From: Desulfatitalea tepidiphila
GTDB lineage: Bacteria > Desulfobacterota > Desulfobacteria > Desulfobacterales > Desulfosarcinaceae
Assembly: GCF_001293685.1 (NCBI RefSeq)
Contig: NZ_BCAG01000001.1
Coordinates: 744,001-808,000 of the forward strand
Direction of reading: 5' to 3'
Length of the DNA: 64,000 nt
The notes beneath the pieces were generated by a model. That model did no database searches. It was given only the letters and a program-made list of their open reading frames with translations, and was not told the DNA's origin. Numbering within the stretch: position 1 is the first letter of the stretch; each line of letters starts with the position of its first letter. Both the position numbers and the translations under genes were made by a program. This document shows, piece after piece, positions 9,408 through 20,190 of this stretch.

Positions 9408-11507
9408 CTAATGCTGGATGTATTTCAGCAGGCGTTTCAAAAATCTGAAATAGGGGTCGAGGTTCCGGGTATCGTAGGCCCAGAGCGTGTAGTTCTTTTC
9501 CATATCGATGCCGATCTGCTCTGCCGTCTGCAGGGGATATAACAAAATGGGAATCTCACTGCTTTCATAATGGTGAGACAGCTCGTCGACGATCGCCTGA
9601 ATGATATCCTGCGTCAAGTATCTTCCGTTGATGACAAGGATACTGATGGAATTGGTCAGTTCCGACATGTTCAACCCGAGGTCCGTCACATTGGCCATGA
9701 TAATCGCGCTGAGTTTATCCCGACAGCGCAAGGCCAGCAGATGGCGCTCACGTTTCAAACCGATACGGTGATAGGTCTCGACCACTCCGCTGCAATCGAA
9801 ACGTTCCGGACTCAGGTGCAGGGTCTGCAACATCAATCCGCCGGAATGATTCTCGTAAAAGGTCTGCAAGTCTTTCAGGTCTTCTTCTTTTACCGGGGTC
9901 AGCTGCCAGCGGCTGGGCAGCGCGGTGTGCGCGCCGGGTTGCTTGCGGTAGTGAAAATAGGCGAACGGATCAAGGGAACAGATTTTGGGGTCACGAATGT
10001 TGCGGGCCGCTCCGCCGAAGACATGGTAGGGAAACTTGTTGTCCGGTCGGAAGTAACAAAACACGTAATCCATATGCATGGAATAGAGCCGATGGGACTC
10101 GTTGATGAACCTGCCGCTCTGATTGAGAACGATCAATCCGCCCCGGTTGCCGGCACTTCGTATGGCCGCGTGGTGGTGCTGCATCCACGAAGATTCGTAG
10201 AAGCGCACGGTGGCGGTATGCGCCAGGATGCGGCCGTCTTTCTGGTAGATGAAGTGGCTGGCCACACTCGGGTTTTGATTATAGAGCTTTTCGTAAGTGG
10301 CTTTTATTTTTTCCTTGTTGGCCTGGATGAATTCATACTTTTCCGGATAAATGAAACCGGTTTCAAAGAAGAAATCCCATAAGGCCTCCATATCCACCTT
10401 TTTGCAGACATAGGCATGCGCATCGGTGGCCTGGTGCATCAACCCCAGCAGCCGGATATGATCTTCGACGGCCATGTCCAGAATCGTCAGGCCCGAGAGC
10501 ACCACGGGATGTCGGGCACCGTTCTGGGCCAGGCAATAGACGACCTGGGCGATACAGTGCAAGGTGCTGCCGTCGCTGAAGATCAAGTTCATGTCCGGGA
10601 TGATGAGCCCCGGCAGGAGAACGGTGGAGGACGCATCTTCTTCCACAGAGAAACCGGAGCCTGAGATGTCATGAACTTTCAAATCGATGGTTTTGCCGAA
10701 CAGCGGGTGTTCGAAGGAGACGTCCGGTGGGGGCGTCAACTGATGCCGGGTGCTGCGAAACTCCCGGCACTGAAAACGACGCATCTGACGCTGCATCGGC
10801 TCCAAGGTAAAATGGCGGGTATCCACCCCTCCGTCGTGACGGACGATACGGCATTCGCCCGAGTAAAGCGTTCGATTGTTCTTTGTGAAGACGATGGTGA
10901 CCGGCAGATCGACTTCGATCCACCCGAAGGTTTGGGGCGGGGTGGTGGTGACGCTGACCCGAAATTGTGCGGCGCCGTAATCCAACAGACTGCCGTAATA
11001 AGTTGCGCCGTTTTGGAATAGATAGGCCGCTACCTGGCGGCATTGATGGCGATGAATTTTCCGCGTGCTGATTTCGATGCAGGTTTCCGGCAGCGTCAGA
11101 ATGATCTGGCGTTCGTTGATGGCGTTGACCTGTGCCTGCACCTTGATCAGTTGCTGGCCCTTGGACACGTGCAGGCACTGAAAGCGGTAGGACTCGGCGA
11201 GCACGTCGAAATCGATTTCCTTATCCCACCGGCACACCAGGCGGGCGCCCTGGCAGGGCAGCGGATAGGCTTGAAGCGTCAGGGTCCTCGGGTATTCGCG
11301 GTGTTGAAAAACGACGCTCAGGGCCCGGTCCTGAAAATTGAGACTGTTCAGTTTGTTGATCAGTTGCCGACGGCTGATCTGTTTTTCGGGCAGAGACGCA
11401 TCGAAGGGGTCGTCAAAAAAGTCTGGTCGCGCCACTTGGCGATTTTCTTCACGATCGGCTTCTCTATCTGGCGGGAGAGATGGGATTGATTCAACGATCC
11501 GCTCCAT
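9408..11507 (-). CDS. PilZ-domain (c-di-GMP receptor-like) protein with large C-terminal domain
   Basis: 699 residues from ATG 11507 (GAGG six bases upstream; ATG 11522 is possible). An N-terminal beta-rich region (about 25-160) looks YcgR-like and may be a degenerate first PilZ unit (RKIHRHQCRQVAAYLF). A clearer PilZ unit follows: arginine-rich RRFQCREFR, then VHDISGSGFSVEE, the D-x-S-x-x-G signature that with upstream arginines binds c-di-GMP. The C-terminal 330 residues (WDFFFETGFIYPEKYEF onward) are of no family I can name with certainty; HFIYQKDGRILAHTATVRFY is GNAT-like. No membrane segment. It stands downstream of gpgS after a 185-base gap. Confidence 0.7.
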   Translation of the reverse strand: MERIVESIPSLPPDREADREENRQVARPDFFDDPFDASLPEKQISRRQLINKLNSLNFQDRALSVVFQHREYPRTLTLQAYPLPCQGARLVCRWDKEIDFDVLAESYRFQCLHVSKGQQLIKVQAQVNAINERQIILTLPETCIEISTRKIHRHQCRQVAAYLFQNGATYYGSLLDYGAAQFRVSVTTTPPQTFGWIEVDLPVTIVFTKNNRTLYSGECRIVRHDGGVDTRHFTLEPMQRQMRRFQCREFRSTRHQLTPPPDVSFEHPLFGKTIDLKVHDISGSGFSVEEDASSTVLLPGLIIPDMNLIFSDGSTLHCIAQVVYCLAQNGARHPVVLSGLTILDMAVEDHIRLLGLMHQATDAHAYVCKKVDMEALWDFFFETGFIYPEKYEFIQANKEKIKATYEKLYNQNPSVASHFIYQKDGRILAHTATVRFYESSWMQHHHAAIRSAGNRGGLIVLNQSGRFINESHRLYSMHMDYVFCYFRPDNKFPYHVFGGAARNIRDPKICSLDPFAYFHYRKQPGAHTALPSRWQLTPVKEEDLKDLQTFYENHSGGLMLQTLHLSPERFDCSGVVETYHRIGLKRERHLLALRCRDKLSAIIMANVTDLGLNMSELTNSISILVINGRYLTQDIIQAIVDELSHHYESSEIPILLYPLQTAEQIGIDMEKNYTLWAYDTRNLDPYFRFLKRLLKYIQH

Positions 11508-11692
11508 GGACAACCTCGTCATTTCAACTTCGGATCACTGGAAGCGCAGGAAAACCCCAGCATCACTTCAGTGCACAGTCAAACTCGACCCACTGATAGG
11601 CCCCATTGTCACATTTTTACTTTTATCAAGGATATTTAACACACTCTCTGCCGTGAGGCAAGCCGATAATCGCTCGATTTAGTGACCATTTT

Positions 11693-12679
11693 TTAGCGAG
11701 CCGCCCCTGGCGGATGGTGTTTTGCACGGTATTCGGGCAGCTCGATGATCGGTGGTCGTTCAACCCCCTTGATTTGCACGATGTCCGGCTCGATGGCCCC
11801 CTTTACGAGACGATATTGAATCATCTCGTCGTGCAGTTCCTCTTTCAGATCGATCATGCCCAAGGAGATTTTACGGTTGATGAAGGTCTTCAGGATGGCG
11901 AAGGCCATCTTTCCGAGCGCCTTTGTGTCCTGGTTGCGGTGGATACGCTTTTCCAGATCGACTTGCGCCATGATCTCCAAACCCCATTTTTCGTAGATGT
12001 CCAGTATCATGCTGGTTTCAACGCCATATCCAATGGGAAAGGGAAGCTGTTCGAATACTTCCCGGAATCCGGCGTACTCTCCGGAAAGCGGCTGAAGAAT
12101 TTGGGTCAGTTCAGGGAAGAACAAGGAGAAGAGCGGTCGAATGACGAGTTCGGTCACCCTGCCGCCGCCGGTCGGCCGGACTGTTTTGTCCACCGATGCG
12201 ATGGGACGGTCGTAGAACGCCTTGGTGTATTTGATATGATCATGCACCAGGAGCGGCCCTATGAGTCCATATGCGAAACGGTGGTGAATGTTTTTAATGT
12301 CGGCATCCAGATAGACGATGATATCTCCCTGGGTGACGTAAAGGGCCCGCCAGAGGTTCTCGCCTTTACCGGTGTAGGGCGGCAGGTGCGGCAGGATATC
12401 GGCGGCCCGGTAGACATCGGCGCCGTAGGCACGCGCGATATCTCGGGTGTCGTCCGTGGAGCCCGAATCCACGACGACGATTTCATCGAGCAGCGGATGG
12501 CGCGACATCAATTCGGACTTGAAAATGACGATCTCCTTGGCAATGGTTTTTTCTTCGTTGAGTGTCGGCAGACACAAGGAGATCTTCAACCCTTTGTGTC
12601 GTTTGAGCGCGACAAGTTGGTTCAGGTCGCAAAAATCCTTGTGATGGAAGGTGTTGGTTTTGATCCAGGTGTGTTGCAT
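11693..12679 (-). CDS. gpgS: Glucosyl-3-phosphoglycerate synthase (GT81)
   Basis: 328 residues, close to the usual GpgS length. It transfers glucose from NDP-glucose to 3-phosphoglycerate, first step to glucosylglycerate, a compatible solute and precursor of methylglucose polysaccharides. Visible GT-A features: SLCLPTLNEEKTI, EIVVVDSGSTDDT, VYLDADIKN (metal-binding DxD region) and the late YGVETSMILDIYEKWG. ATG 12679 was chosen: it begins 29 bases past the peptidase stop, whereas the longer frame would overlap that gene. Tandem with the upstream M20-type peptidase gene. No phosphatase gene for the second step is in the window. Confidence 0.82.
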   Translation of the reverse strand: MQHTWIKTNTFHHKDFCDLNQLVALKRHKGLKISLCLPTLNEEKTIAKEIVIFKSELMSRHPLLDEIVVVDSGSTDDTRDIARAYGADVYRAADILPHLPPYTGKGENLWRALYVTQGDIIVYLDADIKNIHHRFAYGLIGPLLVHDHIKYTKAFYDRPIASVDKTVRPTGGGRVTELVIRPLFSLFFPELTQILQPLSGEYAGFREVFEQLPFPIGYGVETSMILDIYEKWGLEIMAQVDLEKRIHRNQDTKALGKMAFAILKTFINRKISLGMIDLKEELHDEMIQYRLVKGAIEPDIVQIKGVERPPIIELPEYRAKHHPPGAAR

Positions 12680-12708
12680 ATACTTCTCTCGATGAATTCT
12701 CCGGCACT

Positions 12709-13866
12709 CTATGCGTCGCACACACCAGCGTCGATGGCCATGATCGCGCCGAGAATATGGGCGATCCCCTTGAACATGGGTTCGATCTGCATGGTCGCAT
12801 CTGTCTGCTGGTAGCCTTCGCCGTGGCTGACACCGAGGGTGACGGCCGGGATCTGGCGTGATAAAAAGATGGAAAGCTCGGATTCGCTGGGCTCGCTGAA
12901 AGGTTCCAACTCCAGGGTTTTCATGATGCCCACGACGGCTTTTACCAACGGATGGTTGTACCTGAGGCTGGCCGCTCGTTGGTTGCTGACTCTTTCCAGA
13001 ATCAGCTCCACCTCGTATTCATGGCGCAGTCCGTCGATGATATCACGGATGTCGCCGTATATCTCCTTGACCATGGTGTCCGCATCGCTTCTAATCTCCA
13101 GTCCGAGGGTGGCTTCGTGAGCGATCTGACCGTGTTTCAGGCCGCCCTGGATGGTGCCGAAGATGATTTTGGTCCTTGGTTTCAGCGGCAGGCGCAGGGC
13201 CATGATCTGGTTGATCACCTCGTTGAGAATCAAGATCGCATTGGGAAAGAACCGTTGGGAACGTTCCTGGGCCGGATCCACATGGCAGGTTATCTCGCAT
13301 CGGATCATGCCGTCCGAGTAGTAATTTAAGCGGCCCAATTCGCCGCTTTCGACGCAGACCGCACCGCGGATGGGGGTCGACCAGGATTTGAGCAAGTGGC
13401 GGATGCCTCGCAGGTTGCCTTTGCCGATGGATTGGATGACACCGGCCAGAATGATGTCCGACTCGAAGTGGAGATCAAGTTTGCGAAAGATTTCAGGCAG
13501 GGAAAGGAGAACACCGACGCCCAGGGCGTTGTCCAGTACACCCGCACCGGTGATGGTATTTTTGCCGACCGTGTAGTGATGATCCACCTCTTTGCCGAAA
13601 GGCGAGTCCATGTGGGCCACGACAAAGATGGGCGGCTGGCTGCGGGAGCTGCCCTGAATGATCCCGATGGGGTTGAAAAACTCATCGGTGGTGCATTCGT
13701 CGACGCCAAACTCCGAGAGGCGTTCGAGAAACAGGTCGACCCTGGCCTGCTCCTCAAAGGTGGGGGCGGGCACCTGGCCGACGAGGACGGTATTGGTGAT
13801 AATGGTATCCATCATCGTGCGCAACACGTCGACGAATTCGGGCAGTTTGTCCGTATAGGCATGCAT
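12709..13866 (-). CDS. M20-family metallopeptidase-like protein
   Basis: 385 residues. Metal-binding signatures of the M20/M28 clan are seen: VVAHMDSPFG (His-x-Asp), GAGVLDNALG (bridging Asp), CVESGEL (Glu region) and the late SESELSIFLSRQIPAVTLG and SHGEGYQQTDATM. The middle segment LGLEIRSDADTMVKEIYGD is like the M20 dimerisation domain. Probably a cytoplasmic aminoacylase, dipeptidase or deacylase; the substrate is not evident. ATG 13866 has GGAGAAG just upstream. Lies 29 bases before gpgS on the same strand, likely cotranscribed, although no functional link is known to me. Confidence 0.75.
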   Translation of the reverse strand: MHAYTDKLPEFVDVLRTMMDTIITNTVLVGQVPAPTFEEQARVDLFLERLSEFGVDECTTDEFFNPIGIIQGSSRSQPPIFVVAHMDSPFGKEVDHHYTVGKNTITGAGVLDNALGVGVLLSLPEIFRKLDLHFESDIILAGVIQSIGKGNLRGIRHLLKSWSTPIRGAVCVESGELGRLNYYSDGMIRCEITCHVDPAQERSQRFFPNAILILNEVINQIMALRLPLKPRTKIIFGTIQGGLKHGQIAHEATLGLEIRSDADTMVKEIYGDIRDIIDGLRHEYEVELILERVSNQRAASLRYNHPLVKAVVGIMKTLELEPFSEPSESELSIFLSRQIPAVTLGVSHGEGYQQTDATMQIEPMFKGIAHILGAIMAIDAGVCDA

Positions 13867-14232
13867 GGCTTCTCCAAGCCTGTAATAGTGCTCTGGTTTG
13901 GCTATGAAACCGTTACGCGGCGGCCTGGGGAAAGGGGCCGCCCGAGGTGTCGGTTCGAGACGAAGTCGGATCGTAAGGGTTGTTTAAAAATATAATTTAA
14001 CGGTGGGCAGGGTCAACCCGTTTTAATTCATTACAGGGTTTCTAATTGAATGTTATTCATTAAACCGGCACTACACCGCATGGCTCACGTGGCCCTGGCC
14101 ACCTGCTCCACCCACGCCTGCCATCTCCGTTGCGATGTGAATTTTTTTATCAATCGCCTTGTGGTAAGCGTGCCCTCCACGGTGAATAGCATTCAGTTGG
14201 AACTGCTGAATCCATTAAAGGATTCGAACCGC
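13867..14232. other. Intergenic with fold-back repeat
   Basis: 366 bases between the peptidase start and the 3' end of cobA/hemD. An AT-rich stretch at 13985-14000 may hold the leftward promoter of the peptidase gene. The right part is a family B repeat (14039-14202). GAATCC..GGATTC (14207-14226) can form a short hairpin beyond the hemD stop. No gene. Confidence 0.5.
14039..14202. repeat. Family B fold-back repeat, copy 1
   Basis: About 164 bp, ends are inverted: TTCTAATTGAATGTTATTCA on the left and, read from the right, TTCCAACTGAATGCTATTCA (17 of 20 agree). The interior has the palindrome GTGGCCCTGGCCAC and a segment CCACCTGCTCCACCC shared with the copy at 17223-17368. No coding capacity: a MITE-like non-autonomous element. 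Confidence 0.7.
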
Positions 14233-15777
14233 CTAAGCCGTCTTCGCTGAATGATAATAGTGCAGGATGGCGTCGCTCAGGCCTTCGATGGTGAAGACCG
14301 GGGCGACGAGATCGACGCGGAACCCGAGCCGTTTGGCCGTGTCAGCTGTGATGTCGCCGATGCAGGCCACGGCCACCTTTTCCAGAACGGCTGGATCGAG
14401 CCCTTCGGGCAGCAAGGCTTTGAAGTTCCTGACCGTGGAAGAGCTGGTGAAGGTGACCATGTCGACGTTCCCCGCCTCGAGTGCCTCCAAAAGAAGGGGA
14501 GCATTTTCGGTGGATTGCACGGTTCGGTAGACCGCGATTTCATCCACCACGGCGCCCATGGCGGTCAGGGATTCGGGCAGCACGGTGCGGGCTTCCATGG
14601 CGCGCGGCAATAGGATCCGTTGGCCGTCGATCGGCTGTCGGGAAAAGGCCTCCACCACCGACTCGGCCTGATACGTGTCGGGTAGAATATCGGTGGTCAG
14701 GCCGTATCGCCGAAGTCGTTGGGCGGTCGCCGGCCCGATCGCGGCCGTGCGCAGGTGACCCAGTACACGGACATCCCGGCCGGTTTCGAAGAGACGCTGG
14801 AAAAAAGCGTCGACGCCGTTGACGCTGGTAAAGACCAGCCAGCCATATTGCGCCAGTCGTTCCAAGGCCGCATCCAATGCTGTCCAGCTTTCCGGAGGCA
14901 CCACCTGGATGGTGGGGCATTCGATACAGTCGGCACCCAGATCGTTCAGCCGCTGCACCAGGTCGCTGGCCTGGGCCCGGGCGCGCGTGACGACGATTCT
15001 TTTTCCCAAAAGCGGCCGTTTTTCGAACCATTGCAGCGTCTCGCGCAGACGCACCACCTGGCCGACGACGATGATGGCCGGGGCCTTCATGCCGGCAGCG
15101 CGCGCCCGTTCGACGATATCGTCCAAGGTGCCGGTAACGGTGCGCTGACGGGTGGTGCTGCCCCACCGCACCAGCGCAACCGGGGTGTCGGCCGGCCGGC
15201 CGTGCCGGCGCAGCTGCGCCACGATATGGGGCAGGTTCTTGACGCCCATCAGAAAAACCAGGGTGCCGATCCCTTTTGCCAGGGACGGCCAGTCGATGTC
15301 GGAACCGGACTTGGTGGGATCTTCATGGCCGGTCACAAAGGCCACGGTGCTGGTAAACTGGCGGTGGGTCAAGGGAATGCCCGCATAGGCCGGCGCGGCG
15401 ATGGCCGAGGTGACGCCGGGCACGATTTCGAAATCGATGCCCGCGGCCTGAAGCACTTCGGCCTCTTCACCGCCACGGCCGAAGATGAAGGGGTCGCCGC
15501 CCTTCAGCCGGGTGACCACGCGGCCGGACTGCGCTTTTTCCACCAGAAGGGCGTTGATGCCCTCCTGGGCGAGGGTGTGGTCCCCGCCTTTTTTGCCTAC
15601 ATAGATGCACTCGCAATCCGGACGGGCATGGGCCAGCAAGGTCCTGGCCGCCAGGTAGTCGTAGATCAGCACATCGGCGTGGGCGATGCACCGTTGACCT
15701 TTGAGTGTCAGCAGTTCCGGATCACCAGGGCCTGCACCGACGAGGTAGACCTTTCCGGATTGGGCGTTGTCAGCCAT
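14233..15777 (-). CDS. cobA-hemD: Uroporphyrinogen-III C-methyltransferase / uroporphyrinogen-III synthase fusion
   Basis: 514 residues. Residues 1-250 are SUMT (CobA): KVYLVGAGPGDPELLTLKG, GDPFIFGRGGEEAEVL, YAGIPLTHR, VFLMGVKNL. Residues about 255-510 are HemD, with IVVTRARAQASDLVQRL and the end VDMVTFTSSSTVRNF. Together they close hydroxymethylbilane to uroporphyrinogen III and methylate it to precorrin-2, the branch to siroheme, cobamides and, in sulfate reducers, heme. This fusion is common in Desulfobacterota and clostridia. ATG 15777 overlaps the hemC stop by eight bases (ATGGCTGA), so translation is coupled. The longer upstream frame is hemC shadow. Confidence 0.93.
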   Translation of the reverse strand: MADNAQSGKVYLVGAGPGDPELLTLKGQRCIAHADVLIYDYLAARTLLAHARPDCECIYVGKKGGDHTLAQEGINALLVEKAQSGRVVTRLKGGDPFIFGRGGEEAEVLQAAGIDFEIVPGVTSAIAAPAYAGIPLTHRQFTSTVAFVTGHEDPTKSGSDIDWPSLAKGIGTLVFLMGVKNLPHIVAQLRRHGRPADTPVALVRWGSTTRQRTVTGTLDDIVERARAAGMKAPAIIVVGQVVRLRETLQWFEKRPLLGKRIVVTRARAQASDLVQRLNDLGADCIECPTIQVVPPESWTALDAALERLAQYGWLVFTSVNGVDAFFQRLFETGRDVRVLGHLRTAAIGPATAQRLRRYGLTTDILPDTYQAESVVEAFSRQPIDGQRILLPRAMEARTVLPESLTAMGAVVDEIAVYRTVQSTENAPLLLEALEAGNVDMVTFTSSSTVRNFKALLPEGLDPAVLEKVAVACIGDITADTAKRLGFRVDLVAPVFTIEGLSDAILHYYHSAKTA

Positions 15778-16699
15778 GGGATTGCAAACTTTCCAAAATA
15801 TGGTCCGCGCCATTGGCCAGGAGATCTTCGGCCAGGGCGCGCCCCAGTTGCTCCGCGATTTCGACCGGACCGGAGCGCGTGTTTTTGATGATGCGGCGGC
15901 CATCGACATCGGCCACCAACCCGCAGAGATCGACCCGGCTGCCGTCGGTCGTCGCATGGCCGGCAATGGGAACCTGGCAGCCGCCTTCCAGGCGCTTCAA
16001 GAAAGCGCGTTCGGCCCGCACGGCATGGTGCGTGTCCGCATGGTCGAGTTTGACCACGATCGGCCCCACACGGGGATCGTCATCGCGCGTCTCGATACAC
16101 AGGGCGCCCTGGCCAACGGCCGGCAGCATTTCTTCGGAATTCAAATATCGGGTAATCCGTTCCCCCAGGCCGAGCCGCAGCAGCCCCGCCGCTGCCAGGA
16201 CGATGGCGTCCAGGTCCGTGGTTTCCAGCTTTTTCAGACGCGTGTCCAGGTTGCCGCGCAAGGGTACGATGGTCAGGTCCGGCCGCTGGTGTTTGAGTTG
16301 GGCGGCCCGACGCAAGCTGCTGGTGCCCAACCGGGCGCCATCGGGCAGATCGTGCAGGGCTGCATGTCGCACGGAGACGAAGGCGTCGTGAGCATTTTCC
16401 CTGGCCGGAATCGCACCAATAACAAGTCCCGCCGGCAATTCGGCGGGCATATCCTTCATGCTGTGCACGGCCAGGTCGATCCGGTTCTCCAGGAGGGCCT
16501 CCTCGATCTCTTTGACGAAAAGCCCCTTGCCTCCGACCTGGGCCAGCGGCACGTCGAGAATCTTGTCGCCCTGGGTTTTGATGATGACCAGCTCTACGGT
16601 GATGTCCGGCTGGTCGCGGGTAATGGCCGCCTGGACCCAGCGCGCCTGCCAAAGTGCCAGCTGGCTCCCGCGGGTCCCGATACGCAGGGAGGATTTCAT
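15770..16699 (-). CDS. hemC: Hydroxymethylbilane synthase (porphobilinogen deaminase)
   Basis: 309 residues, normal length. Polymerises four porphobilinogens into hydroxymethylbilane in the cytoplasm. Seen: LRIGTRGSQLALWQA at the N-terminus, HSMKDMPAELPAGL, GTSSLRRAAQL, and the dipyrromethane-cofactor cysteine in LEGGCQVPIAG. ATG 16699 shares one base with the fmdB stop (TGATG), showing tight coupling; the longer frame upstream overlaps fmdB and is rejected. Second gene of fmdB-hemC-cobA/hemD. Confidence 0.95.
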   Translation of the reverse strand: MKSSLRIGTRGSQLALWQARWVQAAITRDQPDITVELVIIKTQGDKILDVPLAQVGGKGLFVKEIEEALLENRIDLAVHSMKDMPAELPAGLVIGAIPARENAHDAFVSVRHAALHDLPDGARLGTSSLRRAAQLKHQRPDLTIVPLRGNLDTRLKKLETTDLDAIVLAAAGLLRLGLGERITRYLNSEEMLPAVGQGALCIETRDDDPRVGPIVVKLDHADTHHAVRAERAFLKRLEGGCQVPIAGHATTDGSRVDLCGLVADVDGRRIIKNTRSGPVEIAEQLGRALAEDLLANGADHILESLQSHG

Positions 16700-16929
16700 C
16701 AGTGGCCGCAACCTGCGCAGCTCGAGGCCGAACAACCGCTGCAGGAGGAGGCCGAGGCCGAGGAGGTGATCGTCTGGCCGCCGGCACCTTTGGACACGAA
16801 CCCGCAACAGGACATCAGGCGGCACACCTCTTTGCTTTCACATTCCGGGCATGCCGGGCAATCCTGGCCGATCACCAGCTGTTCAAATTCGTGGCCGCAT
16901 TTTTTACATCGATATTCATAAATTGGCAT
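16699..16929 (-). CDS. fmdB: FmdB-family zinc-ribbon protein
   Basis: 76 residues. Starts MPIYEYRCKKCGHEFEQ, the zinc ribbon of FmdB/CxxC_CXXC_SSSS regulatory proteins, with a second pair in CPACPEC; the tail is a run of Ser/Cys/Gly (SSCSGCSASSCAGCGH). Role unknown; members often precede metabolic operons. Start has AAGGAG nine bases upstream. First gene of the tetrapyrrole operon. Confidence 0.88.
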   Translation of the reverse strand: MPIYEYRCKKCGHEFEQLVIGQDCPACPECESKEVCRLMSCCGFVSKGAGGQTITSSASASSCSGCSASSCAGCGH

Positions 16930-17385
16930 CAGAAATACTCCTTGGTGGAAATTCGGCCGCGATCGTCTGCAACCCCTTCCCAGATATTTATCGTATTCGG
17001 ATAATGAGCCGAAAACCCACCATCTATAACTATTGTCCGGTCAAAATGCAAGCCGGGGGAAAAACGGAACGGGATTATAACTGAACTTGGTTCATTAGAC
17101 CCGGCGCGGGTGAAACAGGTGGCCGATGCCACACGCCAAGCGGTCAAGTGCCGGTAAAATGCACGGCGGGCGGCCCAGAAACTCGCTGCGCTCAAACAGT
17201 CTGGGCCGCTTGTCCGCCGTTTGCATTCAACCGGCACTAGGACCGCAGGCTCACGTGGTCTAGGCCACCTGCTCCACCCGCGCCTGCCATCTTCGTTGCC
17301 ATGGGATTTCTTTTATCAAAAAACGTTTGGAAAGCGCACCTTTCAAGGTGAATCGCATTCAGTTAGAATTGCTGACAACGGAAGA
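16930..17385. other. Intergenic occupied by a giant palindrome
   Basis: 456 bases between fmdB and the end of the TPR gene. 16930-17078 would hold the fmdB promoter; the rest is the family B fold-back element (17079-17368). No gene: frames crossing it are interrupted and have no ribosome sites. Confidence 0.55.
17079..17368. repeat. Family B fold-back repeat, long copy (near-palindrome)
   Basis: About 290 bp. Left end AACTGAACTTGGTTCATTAG and right end TGAATCGCATTCAGTTAGAA are inverted. Between them 17101-17192 and 17193-17285 are imperfect reverse complements: GGCGCGGGTG..CAGGTGGCC on the left pairs with GGCCACCTGCTCCACCCGCGCC on the right, and GCGGCCCAGA with TCTGGGCCGC at the centre. 17223-17368 is collinear with copy 1. 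Transcribed, it would be a hairpin of roughly 90 bp per arm. Confidence 0.7.
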
Positions 17386-18713
17386 TCAGGCACACCGTTG
17401 CTTTTTGGACGCCGGAGTTTCCATTTGAGCTTGAACGTGAGCGATCTGTTCCGTGCTGTCTTGCCCTAAGGCGGCCGCGGATCGATATTCCGAAAGCGCC
17501 TGGTCCAGTCGATCGTGTTTCTGGTAGAGTTCGGCCAGACGCATCCTGAATTCACCGTTTTCAGGTGCCAGGGCAACGCTCTGACGGGCAAAGGTCAGGC
17601 TGATCTCCGGATTTTCACCTTTGAGGTCATAGAGAACGGCCAGTCGGGATAGGGCTGTCGCATCGTTGGGGTTGATTTTGACCGCCCGCTTGAATGCGTC
17701 GATCGCCTGCTTGATATGGTCCAGGCCATGCAGACACTGCCCCAGGTAACTCCAGGCCGGTGCCGAGGTGTTGTTGAGCGACAGCGCCTTTTCCAGGTAG
17801 GGCTTGGCCTCGCCATAGGCATGATGTTCGGTGAGCAATTTGCCGATCTGAAAGGCAATGTCGAAGGTGCGGTCGTCCAGGGCGTAGGCGTTTTGAAAAT
17901 GGGCCAGGGCCTGTTCATCTGCTTTGCGGAGCAGGTCCAGTACCCCGAGGTTGTAGGCGGCCATGGCCTCTTTGGGATCGATCGCCAGGGCCTTTTCAAA
18001 ACAGGCGGCGGCCTCCTCGATCTCCCCTGTCTGTGCCAGGCACACGCCCAGGCTGTTATAGACATTGACATCATCGGCGTCCAGCCGCAGGGCCGCGCGG
18101 TATTCGGCCATGGCTTCGGACACCTTCCCAGTCTGGTAAAAATGATCGCCGCTGATGTTCAGGCTGACTGCATCGAAAACGACGGTGCTGGCGGGGCCGA
18201 AGAAGGCGGCGTGATCCAGGGCCTTGCAGGCATTTTCAAAAGCCGCCTCGCGGCTGAAATCGTCGAGGGGAAACTCTGAGAGACCGATGGACACGGTGGC
18301 CAGCAGGGTTTCGTCCAGCTTGTGTTGGATCTGTTGCGCAATTCGGCCGGCCGTTGATGCATCGGCATCTTTTATCGCGCAGCCGTAAAGGGTGGCGCCC
18401 CAACGAAACCAGTGCATGGCGCGGCCTTGAGCGAGGGCGGTCAGGGATTCCTGGATCGCGCTGTGCAAGGACTGATTATCGTTGTTCTCATCGGCGCGGT
18501 CGAAATGAATGGCCATTGCCGCAAAGCGCTCCCACGAAGCCGTCTTGGACAGGAAATCTGCCTCAAGGGGCGGCGGCGGAAATAGGGCGTCGGTATGGGG
18601 CGGCTCCCCGGCCGCAGTTGATTTGATGCGGGCGGTCAGCGCGGTTTCCGGTTCCATGCGCAGGAGGGCATGAATATCGGTCGATTGGCCTTGTTGGATC
18701 GGTGGGCATGCCA

Positions 18714-18714
<1 letters not shown>
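17386..18714 (-). CDS. TPR protein with degenerate GGDEF-like N-terminal domain
   Basis: 442 residues. ATG 18714 shares one base with the selA stop (TGATG). Residues about 45-200 look like a worn diguanylate-cyclase fold: FDRADENNDN, then TVSIGLSEFPLDD and ACKALDHAAFFGPASTVVFD, the usual GGDEF-domain tail, but the GGDEF signature itself is missing (RWGATLYG at the expected place), so no c-di-GMP synthesis is expected. Residues about 205-430 are at least six TPR units (VYNSLGVCLAQTGEIEEAAA, AAYNLGVLDLLRKADEQAL). Probably a scaffold or sensor; coupled to selA and the CheD-HDOD gene. Confidence 0.75.
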
Positions 18715-20168
<1,454 letters not shown>

Positions 20169-20190
20169 GGGTGTATCGGTAACTCCCCTT

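Noticed and set aside
14207-14240. GGTTCGAATCC resembling a tRNA T-arm
   Set aside because: No acceptor stem, anticodon arm or CCA around it; it is the end of cobA/hemD plus a short hairpin.
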